Origin: Candidatus Zixiibacteriota bacterium
GTDB taxonomy: Bacteria; Zixibacteria; MSB-5A5; UBA10806; 4484-95
Reading direction: 5' to 3'
Assembly (NCBI GenBank): GCA_024231855.1
Contig: JAAEQD010000345.1
Location: forward strand, 180,980 to 244,979
Length of the DNA stretch: 64,000 bases
Position 1 is the stretch's first letter, and every line of letters starts with the position of its first letter. The position numbers and the translations under genes were made by a program. Positions 7,919 to 16,342 of the stretch are shown here, one piece after another. A model generated the notes under the pieces. The model saw only the letters and a program-made list of their open reading frames with translations. It did not search any database and was not told where the DNA came from.

Positions 7919-9811
7919 GTGACAACCGAAGAGTTATTAGGAATTATTAATAATTCGGTGAAGGATAGATTGACCAGTCTTGATCTTTCACGCGGATATA
8001 TAAAAGAAATCCCGCCTGAGATCGGGCAACTTAAGAGACTTATAAAGCTTGATCTGAATAGAAATGAATTAAGTACTCTACCCGCAGAGATAAGTCAACT
8101 AACTAAACTTGAGATGCTTAACCTTGACGATAACCAATTAACATCGCTTCCTCCGGAAATCGGGCAATTAGCCCGCCTGGCAGAGTTAAAGCTTAACAGA
8201 AATAATTTAAGCACTCTGCCACCCGAAATTGGTCACCTGGCCAAACTTGCGACGCTTGACCTTGACGATAACCGATTAACATCGCTTCCTCCGGAAATCG
8301 GGCAATTGACCCGCCTGGTAGAGTTAAAGCTTTACAGAAATAGTATAAGCATGCTGCCTGCCGAGATCGGGAAGTTGAGTAGCTTGATATTGCTTGATCT
8401 TTATAGAAATCAGTTGAGGTCTCTACCTACCGAAATTGGTCAATTAACCAAATTGACAGCGCTTTATCTGCAAGGCAATCAATTAACGTCGCTTCCGCCG
8501 GAAATTGGGCAATTGAAGATATTGAAAAAACTTAAGCTTGACTATAATAAATTAAACGGCTTACCTGTCGAGATATGTAAGCTGATGAATCTGATTGAAC
8601 TTGACCTTAGCGTAAATCAATTAGACAATCTGCCGGCCGAGATCGGTCAACTGAAAAGCTTAACAAGGCTTAACCTCGGCGTAAATCGATTAAGTACTTT
8701 ACCGGCGGAGATTGCTTTACTTAATAGACTAATCGAGCTTTCTCTAAACGGAAATCAATTAAGCACTCTTCCCGCCGAGATCGGCAAGCTGAAAAGCTTA
8801 GCAGAACTTGACCTTGGCGCGAATCAATTCAACAAGCTACCGGTCGAGATTGTTCTATTGAAACACCTGTCGGAGCTTAACCTTGACTATAATCAATTAA
8901 CCACTCTGCCGGCCGAGATCAGTCAGATGAAGAGTTTGGAAAATCTTAACCTCAATCGAAATCAGTTAAGTACTCTACCAGCCGAGATAGGCCAACTGAA
9001 GAGTCTGACAATTTTAAATCTAAACGGAAATCAATTAGAGACATTGCCAGCCGAGATAGGTCAACTGAAGAACCTGACTTTGCTTACAATTTATAGGAAT
9101 CAATTAAGCTCTCTACCTGCCGAAATCGGTCAACTTGAAAGCCTGGAAAAGCTTGACCTTGAAGGAAATCGAATAAGCTCTCTGCCTGCCAAATTCGGTC
9201 AATTGAAGAATCTGGAAGTGGTTGATCTTCGCGATAATCGGTTAAGTACTCTGCCCGCCGAAATCAATGAACTACCTGAATCGATGATGCTTGGCCTTTC
9301 CGGCAATCCTATATTAGATGTCCTGCCGCAAGAAGTTGTTAAACAAGGCGCAAAAGCTATCATCGAACATTGCAAAGAAAAGCAAAAAGAAAATCAAAAT
9401 TTACAAGTATTTCTATCATATGCCAGGGAAGATAAAGAGGAAGTAAGGAAACTGTATCAAAAATTGAGCGAATTAAAATATTCGGCTTGGATGGATAAGG
9501 AGAATTTGCTCGGCGGGCAAGATTGGAAGCATGAAATTAAAAAGGCAGTCGAGAATAGCCATATAGTAATAGTATGTCTTTCCAATAATTCAGTATCTAA
9601 GGAAGGTTTTTTCCAGAAAGAAATCAAGTTCGCATTAGATGTAGCAGATGAAAAGCCCGAAAGTATAATTTATATTGTTCCGTTAAAATTAGAGGAATGC
9701 GAAATACCTGATCGTTTAACCGACTGGCATTGCATTGATCTGTTTAACGGAAAAGGATTCAATGAATTGATTAAAGCGTTTGAATTTAGAAAAGAAAAAC
9801 TGAAGAAATAG
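7919..9811 (+). CDS. Leucine-rich repeat protein with C-terminal TIR domain
   Basis: 630 residues. Residues 18-454 form nineteen 23-residue LRRs of consensus LxxLxLxxNxLxxLPxEIGQLxx, closed by a cap. Residues about 494-625 form a TIR domain: VFLSYAREDKEEV (beta A), AWMDKENLLGGQDW (BB loop), IVIVCLSNNSVS and FFQKEIKFAL, where the Glu of QKE is the candidate NADase residue. No signal peptide or membrane segment, so cytosolic. The start is the GTG at 7919; the overlapping ATG at 7917 runs straight into a stop, and the Shine-Dalgarno is weak. LRR plus TIR suggests a ligand sensor joined to an NAD-hydrolysing or signalling domain, possibly immunity-like. No partner gene was recognised nearby. Confidence 0.92.
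   Translation: MTTEELLGIINNSVKDRLTSLDLSRGYIKEIPPEIGQLKRLIKLDLNRNELSTLPAEISQLTKLEMLNLDDNQLTSLPPEIGQLARLAELKLNRNNLSTLPPEIGHLAKLATLDLDDNRLTSLPPEIGQLTRLVELKLYRNSISMLPAEIGKLSSLILLDLYRNQLRSLPTEIGQLTKLTALYLQGNQLTSLPPEIGQLKILKKLKLDYNKLNGLPVEICKLMNLIELDLSVNQLDNLPAEIGQLKSLTRLNLGVNRLSTLPAEIALLNRLIELSLNGNQLSTLPAEIGKLKSLAELDLGANQFNKLPVEIVLLKHLSELNLDYNQLTTLPAEISQMKSLENLNLNRNQLSTLPAEIGQLKSLTILNLNGNQLETLPAEIGQLKNLTLLTIYRNQLSSLPAEIGQLESLEKLDLEGNRISSLPAKFGQLKNLEVVDLRDNRLSTLPAEINELPESMMLGLSGNPILDVLPQEVVKQGAKAIIEHCKEKQKENQNLQVFLSYAREDKEEVRKLYQKLSELKYSAWMDKENLLGGQDWKHEIKKAVENSHIVIVCLSNNSVSKEGFFQKEIKFALDVADEKPESIIYIVPLKLEECEIPDRLTDWHCIDLFNGKGFNELIKAFEFRKEKLKK
7970..9280 (+). repeat. 69-bp coding tandem repeats (LRR array)
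   Basis: About nineteen 69-bp units encode the LRR array. Some neighbouring pairs are nearly identical in DNA; for example, the units around 8125-8190 and 8260-8330 share long stretches. This points to recent duplication or recombination within the gene. The units are in frame and explain the repeat completely; it is not a CRISPR. Confidence 0.9.
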
Positions 9812-9943
9812 CTAGAAGTTTATATTTAAGGCCCCGTTAATAATAATTTGCAAAGTCATAAAGTCATTAATCCCCAATCATTCCCATTGCCATCCCCACC
9901 AAAAACCCACTATATTCCCCAAAACGTAAAACCTGGAAATTAG

Positions 9944-10504
9944 ATGCACTGGCTAACAATACTAATAATCGCCCTGGGGCTGGCTATGGATGCTTTTGCG
10001 GTTTCGATAGCGGTTGGCTCCCGGCTTAGAAGTCTCAGCTTTCGGCCTCTGTTTCGGCTGTCTTTTCATTTCGGGCTGTTTCAGTTCATGATGCCCGTAA
10101 TCGGCTGGTATCTCGGTAGCCGGATCGAACATCTGATGAAGGATTACGATCATTGGATCGCGTTCGGCCTCCTCTTTATAATCGGCGCCAAGATGATATA
10201 TGAGTCGATAGCCAAAAGCGATGACGATAAACGACTCAACGACCCGACCCGAAAATGGTCTCTGATAATCCTGTCAGTCGCCACCAGTATCGATGCTTTA
10301 GCCGTTGGTCTGAGTATTGCCTTACTGGGTATCGAGGTTTGGTCGGCCAGTATCATTATCGGGATTGTCGCCTGTGTGATGACCGCAATCGGCATGGTTT
10401 TCGGCAGAAAACTCGGCGCGATATTCGGCAAACGGATGGAGTTTATCGGCGGCATCATTTTGATTGGAATCGGCATCAAAATAGTAATCGAACATACGAT
10501 GTGA
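9944..10504 (+). CDS. mntP: Manganese efflux pump MntP
   Basis: 186 residues with six predicted membrane helices; exports Mn2+ from the cytosol. The duplicated family motif is clear: GLAMDAFAVSIAVG in helix 1 and ATSIDALAVGLSIALLG in helix 4, each with the conserved Asp. Length matches MntP/YebN (about 185-190). The leader 9812-9943 is short and no yybP-ykoY riboswitch fold was recognised. The next gene begins 4 nt after the stop, so the two probably form an operon. Confidence 0.93.
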   Translation: MHWLTILIIALGLAMDAFAVSIAVGSRLRSLSFRPLFRLSFHFGLFQFMMPVIGWYLGSRIEHLMKDYDHWIAFGLLFIIGAKMIYESIAKSDDDKRLNDPTRKWSLIILSVATSIDALAVGLSIALLGIEVWSASIIIGIVACVMTAIGMVFGRKLGAIFGKRMEFIGGIILIGIGIKIVIEHTM

Positions 10505-10508
10505 TAAG

Positions 10509-10955
10509 ATGACAAACGGTAAACGCCATATTAACAAGAACGCAACCGCCTGGATCATGATGGTTTCGGCGCTGGCCGTTCATGTATTCGATGAAGCGGT
10601 CACCGGCTTTTTGTCCTTTTACAATCCATTGGTCCTTGATCTAAAACAAAATCTCGGCTTTTTCCCGATGCCGACATTTACTTTCCCGATCTGGCTGGGC
10701 GGTTTGATTGCTGTCATTATGTTATGTTTCCTGCTCACTCCCCTGGTCAAAATAGGCGGCAGATTTATCCGTGTGTTTGCTATCGCGTTGAGTACTATTA
10801 TGATAGCCAACGGGCTGGGACATATGCTGGGATCGGTTTATTTCGGCAAGTTATTGCCCGGCTTCTGGAGTTCGCCCTTATTGCTGGCATCGGCGATTTA
10901 CATGGCTATTCGCGGATTAAAGAGTTTTAAGAAGTTTCTCGATTATAAAACATAA
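10509..10955 (+). CDS. Small four-helix membrane protein, possibly HXXEE-like
   Basis: 148 residues with about four hydrophobic helices. Charged or polar residues lie in or near the helices: HVFDEAVTGF in helix 1 and NGLGHMLGS in helix 3, followed by a PGFWSSPLLL segment. The pattern resembles HXXEE-domain membrane proteins but the match is loose. It follows mntP by 4 nt and could share its promoter. Function unknown. Confidence 0.6.
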   Translation: MTNGKRHINKNATAWIMMVSALAVHVFDEAVTGFLSFYNPLVLDLKQNLGFFPMPTFTFPIWLGGLIAVIMLCFLLTPLVKIGGRFIRVFAIALSTIMIANGLGHMLGSVYFGKLLPGFWSSPLLLASAIYMAIRGLKSFKKFLDYKT

Positions 10956-10979
10956 CAATTCTCAGGATTAAACCATTTA

Positions 10980-10997
10980 CCGGAGAGGTAGGGATTC
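10980..10997 (-). other. tRNA-Ser 3'-end-like fragment, candidate attachment-site scar
   Basis: An 18-nt stretch matches the 3' end of the intact tRNA-Ser at 56.2 kb, discriminator base included, at 17 of 18 positions and in the same orientation. It lies just after the last gene of an ordinary-looking stretch. About 130 bp further on, 11127-11148 resembles 36381-36400 upstream of the integrase (shared core GGTCACAATATGG). The two together suggest the far end of an element integrated at the same tRNA. On its own an 18-nt match is weak evidence. Confidence 0.4.
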
Positions 10998-11199
10998 TCC
11001 GACAGTTGTTTTAGCTAAGTTCATATATCATAATGAAGTAGGATGTAAGCAATTAACATATAACGATTTAGGTTCTGTGCCCATTTGTGTTAGTTTTTAT
11101 CTGTTTGTGCCTGTTTTTACTCTAATTGGTCACAATATGGGCACAAACCTATTTGGAGAGGTTATGTAGAACTAATTCAGATGGCAAAAAACCAAAATC
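10998..11199. repeat. Intergenic stretch with inverted and direct GTTTGTGCC-type repeats
   Basis: This non-coding stretch holds TGTGCCCAT and ATGGGCACA in inverted orientation plus a further TTTGTGCC, all within 11085-11150. Part of it (11127-11148) matches the sequence upstream of the integrase at 36.38 kb. Such short repeats are typical of integrase arm-type sites, but here this is inference. No gene was seen. Confidence 0.35.
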
Positions 11200-11469
11200 T
11201 TATCCGGCATTATTAGCTCTTCCTCTATACATTGCCTGCATTCGTTTGTATATAATAAATCCAAGATAATCAAGCTGAATAACTAATGACTCGATCATTT
11301 CCATTACTTGTTTATGCTCTCTGTCACCGGTTCGAATCACCTTCGGAATCCCCTTTAAAGAGTCTACTGATGCAATCGGAGAGGCTTGAGCTTGTATGGC
11401 AAGTATGTTTAATGGGTTGAAATGCGTATCTGGATGAATTATAGTAGCTCCTGAAAATAACCGCTTCAT
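11200..11469 (-). CDS. Hypothetical 89-residue protein
   Basis: Open frame from ATG 11469 to a stop at 11200. It has no recognised domain, signal peptide or membrane segment; the C-terminal half is predicted helical. It sits between the possible att scar and the tandem propeller genes, on the opposite strand to both. Codon use looks plausible, but a chance frame cannot be excluded. No clear ribosome binding site. The following 11470-11594 shows nothing recognisable. Confidence 0.3.
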   Translation of the reverse strand: MKRLFSGATIIHPDTHFNPLNILAIQAQASPIASVDSLKGIPKVIRTGDREHKQVMEMIESLVIQLDYLGFIIYKRMQAMYRGRANNAG

Positions 11470-11594
11470 CTACGCTAATACAAAGCCGTTTTTTGGATTA
11501 GCTTGACTGCGTATAGTCAAAACCTAGAGGTTTTGGGACACTAGCACTTCTTGTAAGTGTTAATCTTTGGGCTTTATTGAAACAAAGATATTAG

Positions 11595-11622
11595 TTGACA
11601 TTATAATAAATAGGCCTATATT
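11595..11622 (+). promoter_or_regulatory. Promoter of propeller gene copy 1
   Basis: TTGACA (11595-11600), a 16-bp spacer and TATATT (11617-11622), about 20 bp before the TTG start. The same block recurs before copies 2 and 3, and this conservation between diverged copies argues that it is functional. Confidence 0.6.
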
Positions 11623-11640
11623 ATCAGTAGAGGTTCTACT

Positions 11641-13140
11641 TTGAGTTTTGCAGCATTGAATGGGGCAAATATCTTGAGAGTCTATAGAATATCCTTCTCT
11701 CTCTTATTTATAATCCTATCTGGCTATTTCCTGCCTGTATTTGCCGGTTGGTCGGAAAGCGTACGGCTGACATACCGAGGTCATGAGATCAGTCCACAAG
11801 TTATTGCACGTAATGATACAGTTCATGTAGTCTGGAACTGGGGTGATAATTATACTTCTTACATTCGCAGTACCGACGGCGGTGAGACATGGGATAGCTT
11901 AATCAATCTTTCGGAGGAAGGGCATTATACTGTATACCCGGATATTTCGATTGGCGATAATGGGCTGTTAGTTACCTGGCAAAACAGAAATATTTTCTAT
12001 ACAATTGGCTATTCAACTTCCGAGGATGGTTCAACCTGGTCATCGCCCGAATATTTATACACAGAAAATTTAAATGATGTATATATGCCAGCATCGACTG
12101 TGAAGGGTGATTCAATATTTATAACCAATTATTCTCTAGAGGATGATTCCACGGGAAACAATCCTTTAAGATTTTTATCTTCATACGATTACGGCGAAAC
12201 CTGGAATGATGAAATTACAATATGCTATCCATATTCGACCCAACAGGAATTTTTACTCAGCTATTGTAATGGCGTTTTATTGGTGGTGAAATCCGGTTTT
12301 GTCGACAGTCTTCATTCAGGCTATCATGTTGTGGGCTATAGAAGCGAGGATGCCGGACAAACCTGGACAGACATGATTTGGATATCGCCAGAACACGAAC
12401 CATCTGCCCAGTCGCCATGCCTTTCCTGCAATGATGAAACGGGCCAGTTTGCGGTTGGGTATATGGATTACAGATTTCAAGAGTATTCATTTCACGGCGA
12501 TATATTTGTTTCGATTTCAGACGATGGCGGACAAACCTGGCCATATGAGGTACGAGCTAGCACTCAACCTACAGCTACATGGTCATCGGTGGAATCTTAT
12601 GGTGATACCCTATTGACTATCTGGTCTGATAGACGATTCAATGATGAGGGAGATCGCCAGATAATTTTTAATAGGAGCAATAATTCAGGTGAAACCTGGG
12701 AAGGTGAGCAGAGGTTGACTTATACAACTGGTCTCTCCACCGAACCCTGGGTGACCGCCGGAGCAGATAAAATCCATGTAGTCTGGAGGGAACACTTAAT
12801 AGATGAAGGCAATGAGATTTTCTATAAAAATTATACCCCTGATTCAACCGTAATCGTTGAAGAACAGGTGTTAATCCCCGAAACAATAGATTTAACCACA
12901 TATCCAAATCCCTTTAATTCTTCACTATTAATCAAAATTAATTCACAACAACCCGGAAGAATTCAAATCTTTGATATACTTGGACGAGTTATTAACGAAT
13001 TCGAGTATGTCAAAGGAATTAATCTGATTAATTGGGATGCCCGCGATAGAACAGGCAATCGTATTTCATCAGGCGTATTTTTCATTAAAACGAAAGGAGG
13101 TGACTCGCAGATAATAAGGAAAATAATACATCTTCGTTGA
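11641..13140 (+). CDS. Secreted Asp-box (BNR/sialidase-like) propeller protein, tandem copy 1
   Basis: 499 residues. An N-terminal signal peptide (hydrophobic core SLLFIILSGYFL, cleaved near FAG|WSE) is followed by six Asp-box motifs of SxDxGxTW type (for example STDGGETW, SEDAGQTW, SDDGGQTW), consistent with a six-bladed sialidase-fold propeller. The last 80 residues are a type-A sorting domain: YPNPFNSS, IFDILGRV, ISSGVFFIK and a basic end. The sialidase Arg triad and FRIP motif were not recognised, so no glycosidase activity is claimed; extracellular binding is as likely. The start is TTG 11641, aligned with the ATG starts of copies 2 and 3. First of three tandem paralogues. Confidence 0.87.
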   Translation: MSFAALNGANILRVYRISFSLLFIILSGYFLPVFAGWSESVRLTYRGHEISPQVIARNDTVHVVWNWGDNYTSYIRSTDGGETWDSLINLSEEGHYTVYPDISIGDNGLLVTWQNRNIFYTIGYSTSEDGSTWSSPEYLYTENLNDVYMPASTVKGDSIFITNYSLEDDSTGNNPLRFLSSYDYGETWNDEITICYPYSTQQEFLLSYCNGVLLVVKSGFVDSLHSGYHVVGYRSEDAGQTWTDMIWISPEHEPSAQSPCLSCNDETGQFAVGYMDYRFQEYSFHGDIFVSISDDGGQTWPYEVRASTQPTATWSSVESYGDTLLTIWSDRRFNDEGDRQIIFNRSNNSGETWEGEQRLTYTTGLSTEPWVTAGADKIHVVWREHLIDEGNEIFYKNYTPDSTVIVEEQVLIPETIDLTTYPNPFNSSLLIKINSQQPGRIQIFDILGRVINEFEYVKGINLINWDARDRTGNRISSGVFFIKTKGGDSQIIRKIIHLR

Positions 13141-13181
13141 TGACAAAATTATACAAGGAATTAATGGAACAAAGATATTGG

Positions 13182-13209
13182 TTGACATTATAATAATTAG
13201 GCCTATATT
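13182..13209 (+). promoter_or_regulatory. Promoter of propeller gene copy 2
   Basis: TTGACA (13182-13187), 16-bp spacer, TATATT (13204-13209), placed as in copy 1 and followed by the ATG at 13228. The 87-bp gap between copies 1 and 2 is part of the duplicated unit. Confidence 0.6.
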
Positions 13210-13227
13210 AACAGTAGTGGTTCTACA

Positions 13228-14727
13228 ATGATCAGTACGGTTCTGAATGGGGTAAATATCTTGGGAAGTAAATTAATACACTTATCTCTCTTAATTATAT
13301 TTACCCTTGGCTATTCTCTGCCTGTATTTGCCGGTTGGTCGGAAAGCGTTCGGCTAACTTACCGAGGTCATGAAATTAGCCCACAGATTGTAGCCCGTAA
13401 TGACACTGTTCATGTGGTCTGGCACTGGGGTGATAATTATACTTCATATATGCGTAGTGCGGACGGGGGCGTGACTTGGGATAGCTTAATAAATCTTTCG
13501 GAAGAGGGCCATTATACAAGTTATCCTGATTTATCGATTGGTGATAATGGGTTATTGATTACCTGGCAAAATAGAGATATTTTCTATACAATTGGGTATT
13601 CCAAATCTGAAAATGGCACAACTTGGTCTTCTCCCGAATACTTATACACGGATATTTTTAATGATGTATACAAACCAGCATCGGCCGTGAAAGGTGATAC
13701 AATCTTCATAACTAATTTTTCTCTAGAGGATGATTCAACCGGTATGAATCCATTGAGATTCTTTTCCTCATATGATTATGGTGAAACCTGGAATGATGAA
13801 GTCACAATATGCTATCCACATTCAACGCAACAGGAATTCTTACTGAATTATTGTAATGGCGTTTTGATGGCGGTGAAGTCTGGCTACGTAGATAGTCTTC
13901 ATGCTGGTTATCATATTGTAGGTTTTCGAAGCGAGGATACGGGTCAGACCTGGTCGGATATGATTTGGATATCGCCTGAGGATGAACTGCTATCACAAGC
14001 TCCCTGCCTCGCCTGCAATGAGGAAACTGGTAAGATTGCCGTTGGCTATACTGATCATCGATATCAACAACACGCTTTTCATGGTGATATTTTCATTTCA
14101 ATCTCTGACGATGGCGGGCAAACATGGCCAAACGAGGTACAAGCCTCATATGATCATACTGGATGGCTACCGCACATTGATTTTATTGGTGATACTTTAT
14201 TGGCAATTTGGTCAGACATGAAATTTATAGATGAGGGTGACCATGAGGTATTTTTTAACAGAAGCAATGATCTAGGAATAACTTGGGAAGGAGAATCGAG
14301 GTTGACAAACGCTTTGGGGGATTCATATGATCCATGGCTTACATACAGTAGCGGTAAAATTCATGTTGTTTGGTGGGATCATGCAAACGAGCCGGGACAT
14401 GATTTGTACTATAAAGTTCATACTCCCGATTCAACTTTTATTTATGAAGAACATATAAATATCCCCGAAACAATAGATTTAACTACACATCCCAACCCCT
14501 TTAACTCTTCACTAACAATCAACATCAATTCACATCAACCCGGCAGTGTCCAAATCTTCGATCTACTCGGGCGGATGATAAATGAGTTTGAGTATAGCAA
14601 AGGTGCTAATCTGATTAATTGGGATGCCCGCGATAGAACAGGCAATCGTATTTCATCAGGCGTATTTTTCATTAAAACGAAAGGAGGTGACGCGCGGGTA
14701 ATAAGGGAAATAATACATCTACGTTGA
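13228..14727 (+). CDS. Secreted Asp-box propeller protein, tandem copy 2
   Basis: 499 residues, same architecture as copy 1: signal peptide, six Asp-box blades and a C-terminal YPNPF-type sorting domain (here HPNPFNSS, IFDLLGRM, ISSGVFFIK). It is most divergent in the fifth and sixth blades (residues about 310-400), where copies 1 and 3 resemble each other more. Its last 120 bp are almost identical to copy 1, which suggests gene conversion between copies. The variable blades may give a different ligand surface. Confidence 0.87.
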   Translation: MISTVLNGVNILGSKLIHLSLLIIFTLGYSLPVFAGWSESVRLTYRGHEISPQIVARNDTVHVVWHWGDNYTSYMRSADGGVTWDSLINLSEEGHYTSYPDLSIGDNGLLITWQNRDIFYTIGYSKSENGTTWSSPEYLYTDIFNDVYKPASAVKGDTIFITNFSLEDDSTGMNPLRFFSSYDYGETWNDEVTICYPHSTQQEFLLNYCNGVLMAVKSGYVDSLHAGYHIVGFRSEDTGQTWSDMIWISPEDELLSQAPCLACNEETGKIAVGYTDHRYQQHAFHGDIFISISDDGGQTWPNEVQASYDHTGWLPHIDFIGDTLLAIWSDMKFIDEGDHEVFFNRSNDLGITWEGESRLTNALGDSYDPWLTYSSGKIHVVWWDHANEPGHDLYYKVHTPDSTFIYEEHINIPETIDLTTHPNPFNSSLTININSHQPGSVQIFDLLGRMINEFEYSKGANLINWDARDRTGNRISSGVFFIKTKGGDARVIREIIHLR

Positions 14728-14768
14728 TGACAATATTATACAAGGCTTTATTGGAATAAAGATATTAG

Positions 14769-14796
14769 TTGACATTATAATAATTAGGCCTATATT
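14769..14796 (+). promoter_or_regulatory. Promoter of propeller gene copy 3
   Basis: TTGACA (14769-14774), 16-bp spacer, TATATT (14791-14796), followed by the ATG at 14815. Third copy of the same promoter block. Confidence 0.6.
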
Positions 14797-14814
14797 AACA
14801 TTAGTGGTTCTACA

Positions 14815-16317
14815 ATGAGTAGTGCAAATTCGAATGGGGCAAATATCTTAAGGATTGGTAAATTTTTCCTCGCTTTCTTAATTATAATCCTATCTGGCTA
14901 TTTCCTGCCTATATTTGCCGGTTGGTCGGAAAGCGTTCGGCTGACTTACCGAGGTCATGAAATTCACCCGCAAGTTATCGCCCGCAATGATACTGTTCAT
15001 GTGGTCTGGTATTGGGGTGATAATTATACTTCATATATGCGAAGTACAGACGGCGATGAAACATGGGACAGTTTAATTAATCTTTCGGATGAAGGGCATT
15101 ATACTGTCTACCCTGATTTATCGATTGGCGAAAATGGTTTATTCGTTACCTGGCAGAATAGAGATATTTTTTATACAATTGGATACTCTACTTCCATTGA
15201 TGGTTCAACCTGGTCATCGCCAGAATACATATACACTGACAATCTAAATGATGTGTATAAACCTGCCTCTACAGTTAAAGGAGATTCAATATTCATCACA
15301 TATTTTTCATTAGAGGATGACTCTACAGGCATGAATCCGATTAGATATTTTAGTTCCTACAACGATGGCTTATCATGGAGCGATGAAATAACTGTCGGGT
15401 ACCCATTAGGTTCACCACAAGATATCCTACTAAAGTATTGCCATGGAGTATTGCTTCTAACCTGGTCGGGTGTTGTAGATTCTGCACATGCAAATCAATA
15501 TCACGTTGTTGGTTACCGCAGTGATGACGCAGGGCAAACATGGTCAGATCTTATCTGGATATCGCCTGATCATTGGCATACCGCTCAGTCGCCCTGTCTT
15601 TCCTGTAACGATGAAACCGGCCAATTTGCGGTTGGCTATATGGATTACAGGTATCAGGAATACTCATTCCACGGTGATGTTTTCATTTCGATTTCAGATG
15701 ATGGCGGACGTACATGGCCAAGTGAGGTACAAGCGAGTACGCAACCTACGGCAAGGATGCCGGCCATTGAATTCTACAGTGATACCCTCTTGGCTACCTG
15801 GTCAGATAGACGATTTAACGATGAGGGAGATCGCCAGATAATTATTAATAGGAGCAATAATTCAGGCGCAACCTGGGGAGGTGAGCAGAGGTTGACTTAT
15901 ACAACTGGTCTTTCCACTGAATCCTGGGTGTCCGCCGGAGCAGACAAAATCCATTTAGTTTGGCGGGAAGATTTAATAGACGAAGGCAATGATATTTTCT
16001 ATAAAAGTTATACTCCTGATTCAACTGTAATAGTTGAAGGGCAGGTAGATATCCCCGAAACGATAGATTTAACTACATACCCTAACCCCTTTAATTCCTC
16101 ACTTACAATCAACATCAATTCACAACAATCAGGCAAAGTTCAGATCTATGATATGCTCGGAAGGATTATTAACGAATTTGAGTATGTCAAAGGAATTAAT
16201 CTGATTAATTGGAATGCGCACGATATATCAGGCAATCGAATCACATCGGGTGTGTATTTCATTAAAACGAAAGGAGGTGACTCGCAGATAATTAAGAAAA
16301 TAATACTTCTACGTTGA
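14815..16317 (+). CDS. Secreted Asp-box propeller protein, tandem copy 3
   Basis: 500 residues, one more than copies 1 and 2 because of a short difference in blade 4. It has a signal peptide, Asp boxes (STDGDETW, SDDAGQTW, SDDGGRTW and others) and a type-A sorting domain (YPNPFNSS, IYDMLGRI, ITSGVYFIK). Blades 5-6 follow copy 1 closely. Presumably exported and anchored like its neighbours. The stop is followed by a remnant of the repeat unit and then the ribosome binding site of the next gene. Confidence 0.87.
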   Translation: MSSANSNGANILRIGKFFLAFLIIILSGYFLPIFAGWSESVRLTYRGHEIHPQVIARNDTVHVVWYWGDNYTSYMRSTDGDETWDSLINLSDEGHYTVYPDLSIGENGLFVTWQNRDIFYTIGYSTSIDGSTWSSPEYIYTDNLNDVYKPASTVKGDSIFITYFSLEDDSTGMNPIRYFSSYNDGLSWSDEITVGYPLGSPQDILLKYCHGVLLLTWSGVVDSAHANQYHVVGYRSDDAGQTWSDLIWISPDHWHTAQSPCLSCNDETGQFAVGYMDYRYQEYSFHGDVFISISDDGGRTWPSEVQASTQPTARMPAIEFYSDTLLATWSDRRFNDEGDRQIIINRSNNSGATWGGEQRLTYTTGLSTESWVSAGADKIHLVWREDLIDEGNDIFYKSYTPDSTVIVEGQVDIPETIDLTTYPNPFNSSLTININSQQSGKVQIYDMLGRIINEFEYVKGINLINWNAHDISGNRITSGVYFIKTKGGDSQIIKKIILLR

Positions 16318-16342
16318 TGACAGTATCATACAAGGAGGAATC

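Larger units (their letters stand above)
11641..16317 (+). repeat. Three tandem 1587-bp gene-plus-promoter repeats
   Basis: The start codons of the three propeller genes are spaced exactly 1587 bp apart (11641, 13228, 14815). Each unit consists of a 1500-bp gene and an 87-bp spacer with its own promoter. The identical spacing despite clear sequence divergence shows two duplications of one unit with little indel change since. Confidence 0.9.

Noticed and set aside
7970..9280. Regular 69-bp repeats that could suggest a CRISPR or satellite array
   Set aside because: Units are in frame and encode 23-residue LRRs; there are no unique spacers.
9812..9943. A manganese (yybP-ykoY) riboswitch before mntP
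   Set aside because: The leader is short and lacks the conserved paired elements.
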